From contig DHSL01000026.1 in the NCBI GenBank assembly GCA_002411345.1, positions 1-11,982 on the forward strand: 11,982 bases of DNA. The letters run 5' to 3'. Of this stretch, positions 7,632-11,982 are shown one piece after another. Below the pieces are notes generated by a model. It did not search any database, was not told the origin of the DNA, and worked only from the letters and a program-made list of their open reading frames with translations. Source of the DNA: Bacteroidales bacterium UBA5287 (GTDB taxonomy: Bacteria; Bacteroidota; Bacteroidia; Bacteroidales; Dysgonomonadaceae). Every line of letters starts with the position of its first letter. The first letter of the stretch is position 1. A program made the position numbers and the translations under genes.

Positions 7632-8603
7632 TTAACCAATTCTTCTGCCTTTCTTCTTTTTCTTTTGTTTTCGTAGTGGCTGTTTATCTTCCGGATTGGG
7701 ATTACTTACATCCGCAGCAGTGGGAAGTATGGAGAATAGTGAAGACAGAGCATTTTGCCCACTAATGCTATTGCTTGTTTGATTAATCGATTGACTGGCT
7801 GGCTGGTCGTTTGACTGGTCAAATGTTTGTGCGTTTGGCTGTATGTCCGTACCAACGTTGGCACTCTCTTGCTTTTTACTATTCTCTATTTCAGACACTA
7901 AGGGTTTTCGAGACTGCTTCAATTCTTGCTCTTGCATCTGCAACTTGTCTTTTATACTACCATTTTTCATTGTATTACAGTACACAAACGTCTCCTGCAA
8001 ATTCCGTTGATAATCGAAGAGTTTGTCAAAACCGGCTTCTGCTTGCTGAAACAAGTTTGTTCTGTCGAAACCGCCTTTGATTGCTCCCTTCTTGGTATTC
8101 TTGTGATTGGTAAGTGGCGATAGCTTCTTTTTATTCGACAGATCTTTCCGGCTGACAATCAAATGGCAGTGCATATTCAACTCATTATCTGACCTGTTGC
8201 GGTCGAAATGAATTTTGCCATAGAATTTTATATCTTCTGCGGATAATCCTTTGTTGAAGTTCTTGGCATATTCAGGAATAAAAATTTCCCGGATGTACCG
8301 TTTCATGACTTCGGCTTGTTCTTGTTCGGTGTTGCCCATTATTTTGAGTTCCTTTTCTGAAGGACTAACGTGTATTGCATAGAATTTAGCGTCGGTTTTT
8401 AGGAGCTGACCTATGTTTGTATCAATAGCCTCAATAACATCGGCTTTATACAGATTGTCTTCTGTCAGATTGAAGAAACCTTCAGTATAAATGCCTTTCT
8501 CCATGCGTTCCAAGTCCTCATGCTCCATGTAATTTGCCAACTGTCGGCAACCTCCTGCATTGTTGTATGTACCCTTGGACGGTGGCGGGAAATCTATATT
8601 CAT
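7632..8603 (-). CDS. HUH relaxase-like mobilization protein (DUF5712 / MobB-BtgB type)
   Basis: This protein has 323 residues. The N-terminus contains GTYNNAGGCRQLANYMEHED (11-30), with candidate catalytic tyrosines Y13 and Y25. A His-x-His metal motif lies at H145-C146-H147 in NMHCHLIVSRKD, the arrangement of small HUH relaxases. Residues ~215-300 are a Q/S/N-rich, probably disordered linker, and the C-terminus is strongly basic (KKKKKGRR). Family knowledge: such proteins nick one strand at oriT and lead the DNA into a conjugation apparatus supplied by another element. The start lies 2 bp after the stop of the BtgA-like gene, so the two are co-translated partners. Databases often mislabel this family as a molybdopterin protein because of the name MobB. 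I assign the DUF5712/BtgB family from memory, while the HUH motif is seen directly. Confidence 0.82.
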   Translation of the reverse strand: MNIDFPPPSKGTYNNAGGCRQLANYMEHEDLERMEKGIYTEGFFNLTEDNLYKADVIEAIDTNIGQLLKTDAKFYAIHVSPSEKELKIMGNTEQEQAEVMKRYIREIFIPEYAKNFNKGLSAEDIKFYGKIHFDRNRSDNELNMHCHLIVSRKDLSNKKKLSPLTNHKNTKKGAIKGGFDRTNLFQQAEAGFDKLFDYQRNLQETFVYCNTMKNGSIKDKLQMQEQELKQSRKPLVSEIENSKKQESANVGTDIQPNAQTFDQSNDQPASQSINQTSNSISGQNALSSLFSILPTAADVSNPNPEDKQPLRKQKKKKKGRRIG

Positions 8604-8605
8604 GG

Positions 8606-9226
8606 CTATTGCTCATTTATCAAGTTGATAATTTCAGCCTTGAGGTTCTCTCTTCGTTTGCCATCCATAACTCCACACGTTGCCAGTTCGGAATAGAGGG
8701 CAATCAGGTTCAATAGCTTCTTTGTATTACGCTCCTGACTCTGTTGCAATGATTTTGACAGTCGTTCTACGGATTGAGTGTTGCCATCCAAAACCCCAGC
8801 CTGATTATTTATAACCTCTGCTTGTCTGCCAAAATGTTCATCCAGTTTTTTGAGAACTTGAATCAGTATATTCTTTGAACTCTCCGTTTCCGAGTCCAGT
8901 TTCTCCGAAAGTGTTTTGGCAACCAGTTCAAATTTGGTCGCAATCGAATGTGTCGCCCGAATCATCGGATTCAGCTCTTTTTCCTCAAAATGGCGGATAA
9001 AACGTATCAAGTCATCTTGCCGCTTGTTGATTTTCGCCAATTCCGTTTTAACGGATTCCGGTGGTTCGGACGGATTGATACACGCCTTATCCATATATTC
9101 GAAAGCGAGCTTCACGATCTCTCCTTTTTTCAGATTGTATCGCTTACAAAGTTTATCAATCAGGCGATTAGTGGAGTGATCAATACCAATCGTCGTTAAT
9201 GCTGTTTTATTCTTATTTCGCTCCAT
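8606..9226 (-). CDS. BfmA/BtgA-family mobilization protein (DNA-binding relaxosome accessory)
   Basis: This protein has 206 residues. The N-terminal ~45 residues (TTIGIDHSTNRLIDKLCKRY, then LKKGEIVKLAFEYM) look like a ribbon-helix-helix or similar small DNA-binding fold. The rest is largely helical with heptad-like stretches (~70-175), consistent with a coiled-coil oligomer. Family knowledge: BfmA/BtgA proteins of Bacteroides mobilizable plasmids and transposons bind near oriT and are needed for transfer. The gene sits between a hairpin-rich 209-bp gap (probable oriT) and the relaxase gene, which starts 2 bp after its stop. I saw no clean TAnnTTTG promoter upstream; it may be autoregulated through A+T-rich repeats just before its start. 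Confidence 0.8.
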   Translation of the reverse strand: MERNKNKTALTTIGIDHSTNRLIDKLCKRYNLKKGEIVKLAFEYMDKACINPSEPPESVKTELAKINKRQDDLIRFIRHFEEKELNPMIRATHSIATKFELVAKTLSEKLDSETESSKNILIQVLKKLDEHFGRQAEVINNQAGVLDGNTQSVERLSKSLQQSQERNTKKLLNLIALYSELATCGVMDGKRRENLKAEIINLINEQ

Positions 9227-9296
9227 ATTATAACTTTTATATAAGAATTCATTTTATTAATCACCTAATCAATAGATTATTTGCGATTTTGTTTAT

Positions 9297-9317
9297 ACGA
9301 GTCTTTATAAAACTCGT
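9297..9317. repeat. 6-bp inverted repeat ACGAGT/ACTCGT
   Basis: The arms at 9297-9302 and 9312-9317 are perfectly complementary around a 9-bp A/T-rich spacer that contains TTTATAAA. It is the hairpin of the oriT-like region closest to the BtgA-like gene. Confidence 0.5.
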
Positions 9318-9326
9318 TTTCAATAT

Positions 9327-9345
9327 CTTGCTGATTAACAGCAAG
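9327..9345. repeat. 7-bp inverted repeat CTTGCTG/CAGCAAG
   Basis: Perfect 7-bp arms at 9327-9333 and 9339-9345 flank a 5-bp loop (ATTAA). The arm sequence GCAAG recurs in the next, larger hairpin, so one protein may recognise both. Confidence 0.55.
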
Positions 9346-9357
9346 TAACCCCGTAGG

Positions 9358-9396
9358 GCAAGAGGATAGAACAGGACTTGTCCAGTTTCCTCTTGC
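9358..9396. repeat. 39-bp hairpin with 9-bp perfect outer stem
   Basis: The outer arms GCAAGAGGA (9358-9366) and TCCTCTTGC (9388-9396) are exact complements. Inside, after a 3-nt bulge, AAC/GTT and GGAC/GTCC extend the stem with a single A-A mismatch and a very small loop. This is the strongest secondary-structure signal of the intergenic gap and the best relaxase or accessory-protein binding candidate. Confidence 0.6.
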
Positions 9397-9402
9397 TACA
9401 TT

Positions 9403-9419
9403 GCTCGCGAATCGTGAGC
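9403..9419. repeat. 8-bp inverted repeat GCTCGCGA/TCGTGAGC
   Basis: The arms at 9403-9410 and 9412-9419 pair at 7 of 8 positions, with one G-T, around a single A. The repeat lies 17 bp downstream of the helicase-loader stop on the minus strand. No T-run follows, so it is more likely part of the oriT region than a terminator. Confidence 0.4.
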
Positions 9420-9435
9420 CTATTGAAATGAAAGC

Positions 9436-10161
9436 TTAAACTCGACGGCTTTCACCATTCAAAGTGATAAAATTAAACATCACTTTGAGACGGTCGCCAA
9501 TCATTCCACCATAGAACTCATTGGATGAAAGTGTAGCAAAAGTAAAGTTCGTGGTACCATGCGTTACTACTCCAATATCACTTCTCAAACTCAACAGTTC
9601 GGATATAGGTCGGCTAACATTCCCATAGTCCTGAACCGTTTTTGACTCCCGCCCAAATTCATCTATGACCAACGGTCGCCTAGCAAATACACTTGCCGAC
9701 TGCTTTACAATTTGTTCCTGCAATTCCATAGACTTGATAAACGTAAACAAAGGCTGATTCAAATGGAATCTTCTCACAGCATGATTATGAAGCGATGAAT
9801 ATGTTTCAAGAAGGATTGTTTTGCCGCAACCATATTTGCCTTGTAACATAATCCCTTTGTCCAAATCACCCGAGAAAGTAGAGTTGTTAGTTATGTAGTA
9901 ATAGAGTTGCTCTATCATGGGCTCATTGTTTTTGTCAATGACAAAATCCTTAGCCTGATTCCGGTTATGCAAACAAATCGTACCAAATTCACAAAACAAG
10001 CTCTGAAAGTCAGCATAAGCCAATGGTAAGGGTAAACGCTGCTTCCGCATCTTTTCTTTTTCATGGGTAATAATTTCCTGAGCATCTTTCTGTAATGCTT
10101 GAAAGAATTGCTGATTAGTCGAAATCACTTCCCGTATGGACAAATCCTTTCTTTTTTCCAT
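9436..10161 (-). CDS. DnaC-like AAA+ ATPase (putative helicase loader)
   Basis: This protein has 241 residues. Walker A GKYGCGKT is at 108-115, Walker B LVIDEFG at 164-170, a sensor-1-like THGTTNF at 200-206, and a DnaC/IstB-like tail GDRLKVMFNFITLNGESRR at ~222-240. The N-terminal ~100 residues are helical and could contact a replicative helicase or initiator. Family knowledge: DnaC-type proteins load the replicative helicase onto single-stranded DNA at an origin. The reading frame overlaps the winged-helix gene upstream by 47 bp, suggesting coupled expression. The pair looks like a minimal initiator plus loader for autonomous replication of the excised element. IstB-type transposition helpers share the fold, but no transposase is nearby. 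Confidence 0.82.
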   Translation of the reverse strand: MEKRKDLSIREVISTNQQFFQALQKDAQEIITHEKEKMRKQRLPLPLAYADFQSLFCEFGTICLHNRNQAKDFVIDKNNEPMIEQLYYYITNNSTFSGDLDKGIMLQGKYGCGKTILLETYSSLHNHAVRRFHLNQPLFTFIKSMELQEQIVKQSASVFARRPLVIDEFGRESKTVQDYGNVSRPISELLSLRSDIGVVTHGTTNFTFATLSSNEFYGGMIGDRLKVMFNFITLNGESRRV

Positions 10162-10507
10162 AGGAATTTATATTAGAGTTTTTGTCTTTAGTCTTTATAT
10201 TGTAGGGTGAGGGTTTAAGGTCGGACTTAGGTGCTAAAATCTGATACTTAGTTTTAACCCTATGTCCGCCCCCAGAAACATAATCCAACAGACCGGCTGC
10301 CTTTAGTCGGTCACGTGAAGATTTCAGAACATCCAAAGATATATTCGCATTGGTTGCCAATCGTTTGTTGGAACACACTATCCATTCCGACCAATAGGAA
10401 CGGTTAGCCAAGTGAACCAAGAAGAAATACAATCGGGTATCGTTGCCACTGAAGTTCTCCTGTTCGTCCACTCGCCAGAAATTGGCTAATAAGTCGAACA
10501 GGTTCAT
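10115..10507 (-). CDS. Small winged-helix replication-initiator-like protein
   Basis: This protein has 130 residues. The segment ~20-90 has the pattern of DnaD/RepO-type winged-helix proteins: a first helix around DTRLYFFLVHLAN, recognition region CSNKRLATNANISLDVLKSSRDRL, then a wing with GLLDYVSGGGHRVKTKY. The last ~35 residues are polar and probably disordered. The start codon overlaps the HTH gene stop (ATGA at 10504-10507), and its 3' end overlaps the helicase-loader gene by 47 bp. Position next to a DnaC-like loader suggests an origin-binding or bridging role in element replication. I infer this from pattern and context; no specific family name is certain. Confidence 0.65.
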   Translation of the reverse strand: MNLFDLLANFWRVDEQENFSGNDTRLYFFLVHLANRSYWSEWIVCSNKRLATNANISLDVLKSSRDRLKAAGLLDYVSGGGHRVKTKYQILAPKSDLKPSPYNIKTKDKNSNINSYGKKKGFVHTGSDFD

Positions 10508-10854
10508 CTTTGTATGTTTTTACGCTTATTGTATTCTGCCTCCGCTTCGGATTCTATCTCCTGCAAGGTTTTCTTTTTACCTTTGGAAATCCATTCGAGT
10601 AGTTCGTCCTCAAAGAAATAGAGTTTCTTGCCATTCTTGTAACACGGAATTATCCGCTTGCGTACAAGAGCATACACGGTAGGTTTTGCTTTGCCGATAA
10701 TCCGGCAAGCTTCTTCAATGTCAATCGGGATTCGTTTCTGAGGAACAACAGGTGTTTGCCCCTTTTCAACTAAAGATTTAATTTCAGCCAGCTCGCTGAC
10801 TAAATGTGCTACTGCCTTAGGCAGGTTTTCAAAAGAAATTTCGTTTGCTTCCAT
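10504..10854 (-). CDS. Excisionase/MerR-type helix-turn-helix protein
   Basis: This protein has 116 residues. An N-terminal helix (~10-32) of coiled-coil character precedes a helix-turn-helix of the HTH_17/excisionase type at ~44-92: IDIEEACRIIGKAKPTVYAL, a wing with KNGKKLYFFEDEL, then LEWISKGK. The C-terminus is highly charged. Family knowledge: proteins like this are standard in Bacteroidetes integrative elements, acting as excision factors or regulators. The stop shares an ATGA overlap with the next gene. Directly upstream lies a cluster of ACACT repeats that may be its own binding sites. Confidence 0.78.
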   Translation of the reverse strand: MEANEISFENLPKAVAHLVSELAEIKSLVEKGQTPVVPQKRIPIDIEEACRIIGKAKPTVYALVRKRIIPCYKNGKKLYFFEDELLEWISKGKKKTLQEIESEAEAEYNKRKNIQR

Positions 10855-10879
10855 AATTGTTGATTTTAATAATTACGGT

Positions 10880-10888
10880 GCAAATGAA
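10880..10888 (-). promoter_or_regulatory. Candidate -7 box for the HTH/replication operon
   Basis: On the minus strand TTCATTTGC differs from the Bacteroidetes TAnnTTTG element at one position and lies 25 nt upstream of the HTH start codon. No clear -33 TTG is present; the ACACT repeat cluster occupies that region instead, which would fit a regulated promoter. Confidence 0.35.
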
Positions 10889-10890
10889 GA

Positions 10891-10948
10891 AAGTGTTTCT
10901 GCGGTGTCTGGGCGACACTGGAGGAACACTTAGGAAACACTTAAAGTG
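10891..10948. repeat. Phased ACACT repeats and nested inverted repeats
   Basis: ACACT occurs at 10915, 10926 and 10937, exactly 11 bp apart, about one helical turn. The last two lie in the tandem near-repeats GGAACACTTA and GGAAACACTTA (10923-10943). AAGTGTTTC (10891-10899) is the exact complement of GAAACACTT (10934-10942). Within this, CGGTGTC and GACACTG (10902-10920) pair around TGGGC with one G-T, and CACTT-A-AAGTG (10938-10948) is a further small palindrome. This is typical of an operator array, Xis sites or origin iterons. Confidence 0.6.
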
Positions 10949-11044
10949 ATGATATTTGGTGGTTGTTATAACTTTAAAAGCCCTTGGCTGCTTTGCGTTT
11001 AAGCAAGATATCTCTTTCGAGTTATCGCTTTTCGTTGTGTTTTT

Positions 11045-11857
11045 CTAAAATTTCAGTCGCTTGTTTTTTACAAGTTCATGTAAATCTTTTATTGTCAACC
11101 AAGGTCTTTTTTTATGAATTATTCTATGGCAATTGGCACAAAGCATGGCAATATCTTCTACTTTTGTTTTATGGCTTGGCGTCATTTCACTAACCGGAAT
11201 AGTGTGGTGTCCTTCAATAAAATCCTTGCCAATGCTACCATATGTTTTCTCAAAATCAAATCCACAAGATTGACAAAATAATCTTCCATTCTTTTCTTTA
11301 AAGACTTTTTTGGCTAATTCGACAACTTGGTTGTTGCGTTCTCTTGTTTTATGAGTTCTTTCAACCATTTTCCCTTCAGGGAATTCTCCTGTTAGGTTTG
11401 AGTTGCTTTCAAAATCATACTCTATGCTTAATTGCCAAAACTTTCTTGGTGCGCCAAACGATCCTTTTTCACTCGGTTGAATACCCAATCTTTTGCAATA
11501 GTCCAAGTATTTCAGATTCAGCTTTTCGTTTGAAAGTGGTTTTGAACCAAAAATCTCATTGATCACTTTATTCGTTTCTCTTCCATCTTTCTCTAATGAA
11601 GCTGAATGTTTGTTAATCTTGTTATTTGCGTAACCTATAAACCGACTTGGAGCAAATCGCAATTCGTCACCAATTGTATAGGCAACAAAACAAGTTCCTC
11701 GTTTAATTAAAGATTTTGCCGCATCATTTGAATATGCATCTTCACTTGTCACATACCCTTCTAAAGTGTCAATGTTGTTTATTAATTGGTCTTTGTGATT
11801 AATCAGTTTCATTTTTGTCGATTTTAAATGGTTATTGTTATAGCTAACTCTGTTCAA
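11045..11857 (-). CDS. McrA-like HNH endonuclease
   Basis: This protein has up to 270 residues. The C-terminal HNH/zinc module is clear: CQSC (195-198), EGHH (216-218 as G-H-H), and CANCHRIIH (240-248), so four cysteines hold zinc and H217/H218 plus N242/H248 supply catalysis. The N-terminal ~160 residues (FVAYTIGDELRFAPSRFIGY around 57-76, then KDGRETN) look like a separate recognition domain found in related HNH proteins. Family knowledge: McrA-type enzymes cleave modified (often 5-methylcytosine) DNA. The longest reading begins at TTG, with GAGGAG 8 nt before it, and overlaps the upstream stop as TTGA. An ATG at codon 16 (11810-11812), preceded by an A-rich leader, is an equally reasonable start. 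It may be a modification-dependent anti-phage enzyme or the nuclease half of a restriction pair with the cut-off upstream gene. Confidence 0.82.
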   Translation of the reverse strand: MNRVSYNNNHLKSTKMKLINHKDQLINNIDTLEGYVTSEDAYSNDAAKSLIKRGTCFVAYTIGDELRFAPSRFIGYANNKINKHSASLEKDGRETNKVINEIFGSKPLSNEKLNLKYLDYCKRLGIQPSEKGSFGAPRKFWQLSIEYDFESNSNLTGEFPEGKMVERTHKTRERNNQVVELAKKVFKEKNGRLFCQSCGFDFEKTYGSIGKDFIEGHHTIPVSEMTPSHKTKVEDIAMLCANCHRIIHKKRPWLTIKDLHELVKNKRLKF

Positions 11858-11982
11858 AAAAGCTTCTCCTCTATCTTAATCACCCCCTTCAATTCATCAT
11901 CCTTCAAATGCCGTTTGATACTCTTCACTTCTACACCTTTGAAAACATCAGGGAACACGATTTTTAGTAAGTTCGCAATATC
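11854..11982 (-). CDS. C-terminal end of an unrecognised protein (partial)
   Basis: Forty-two codons run in from the right edge and end at TGA (complement of 11854-11856), reading DIANLLKIVFPDVFKGVEVK and then a charged helical tail ending KIEEKLF. The frame is open with plausible protein-like composition, and the stop overlaps the possible TTG start of the HNH gene by 3 of 4 bases of TTGA. That spacing suggests co-translation, so the protein may be a functional partner of the nuclease. I do not recognise the family. Confidence 0.55.
   Translation of the reverse strand, partial: DIANLLKIVFPDVFKGVEVKSIKRHLKDDELKGVIKIEEKLF

Larger units (their letters stand above)
9290..9420. other. Candidate origin of transfer (oriT) and regulatory gap
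   Basis: The gap between the helicase-loader stop and the BtgA-like start is packed with inverted repeats: ACGAGT/ACTCGT, CTTGCTG/CAGCAAG, a 39-bp hairpin with GCAAGAGGA/TCCTCTTGC outer arms, and GCTCGCGA/TCGTGAGC. Mobilization origins normally sit next to the mob genes and carry such repeats flanking the nick site. The CCCCGTAGGGC segment between the second and third hairpins is a plausible nick neighbourhood. No published nick sequence was recognised, so the assignment rests on structure and position. Confidence 0.5.
10855..11044. other. Intergenic control region with phased repeats
   Basis: This 190-bp spacer between the HNH gene and the HTH gene has no convincing gene. The half nearest the HTH gene holds a promoter-like box and a cluster of ACACT/AGTGT half-sites (10891-10948). 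The half nearest the HNH stop can fold into an imperfect hairpin with a CTC-GAAA-GAG tip (minus strand, 11000-11029) and contains a short coding-like tail. Confidence 0.55.

Noticed and set aside
7565..8123. Plus-strand frames overlapping the relaxase 3' half
   Set aside because: They come from the low-complexity linker region read backwards; cysteine/leucine-rich and without family signal.
8916..9199. Plus-strand frames opposite the BtgA-like gene
   Set aside because: They are fully antisense to a gene in the expected mobilization context, with no domain signal of their own.
9436..10161. IstB-type transposition helper
   Set aside because: The fold would fit, but there is no IstA-like transposase nearby and the partner is a winged-helix initiator-like gene, favouring a helicase-loader role.
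1..11982. Integrase, transposase, IS termini or attachment sites
   Set aside because: No tyrosine or serine recombinase motifs, DDE motifs or matching terminal repeats were seen; the element's ends probably lie outside the window.
1..11982. CRISPR array, tRNA or rRNA genes
   Set aside because: No regularly spaced repeat array with unique spacers and no tRNA-like cloverleaf or rRNA segment was noticed. The 11-bp ACACT spacing is too short for CRISPR.

Overview
The window looks like part of an integrative mobilizable element (or a comparable mobilizable island) from a Bacteroidetes/Bacteroidales host. The grounds are a BfmA/BtgA-type mobilization protein followed by a DUF5712/MobB-like HUH relaxase, A+T-rich leaders without strong Shine-Dalgarno sequences, and promoter elements of the Bacteroidetes TAnnTTTG type. 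All convincing genes lie on the minus strand, so the biological reading order runs from high to low coordinates. No integrase, transposase, tRNA, rRNA or CRISPR array is visible.

Right edge (11982 to 11045): the last 42 codons of an unrecognised gene, then an McrA-like HNH endonuclease. The longest HNH reading uses a TTG start that overlaps the upstream stop (TTGA). Next comes a 190-bp spacer with a dense cluster of ACACT/AGTGT half-sites in helical phase.

Backbone (10854 to 7632): an excisionase-type HTH protein, a small winged-helix initiator-like protein and a DnaC-like AAA+ helicase loader, each overlapping the next. A 209-bp hairpin-rich gap follows and is the best oriT candidate. Then come the BtgA-like DNA-binding protein and the HUH relaxase. 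The set suggests an element that carries both mobilization functions and host-helicase recruitment functions.

Cargo (7298 to 1): a tightly packed four-gene operon, behind a promoter-like region with a perfect 13-bp inverted repeat. It encodes an AbiEi-type antitoxin/regulator (DUF6088-like), an AbiEii-type nucleotidyltransferase toxin, a 1119-residue single-chain PLD nuclease-SNF2 helicase, and an Eco57I-class adenine methyltransferase cut by the window edge just before its expected NPPY motif. Gaps are -16, 3 and 11 bp.

The cargo operon is the most interesting content. It resembles a compact ATP-dependent restriction system (compare NgoAVII/CglI PLD-helicase systems and class 1 DISARM) fused transcriptionally to an AbiE abortive-infection module. 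It does not match any canonical named system I can recall. The proposal is that methylation marks self, the PLD-helicase attacks unmarked DNA, and AbiE either serves as regulator/back-up suicide arm or is an independent passenger. The last point is inference.
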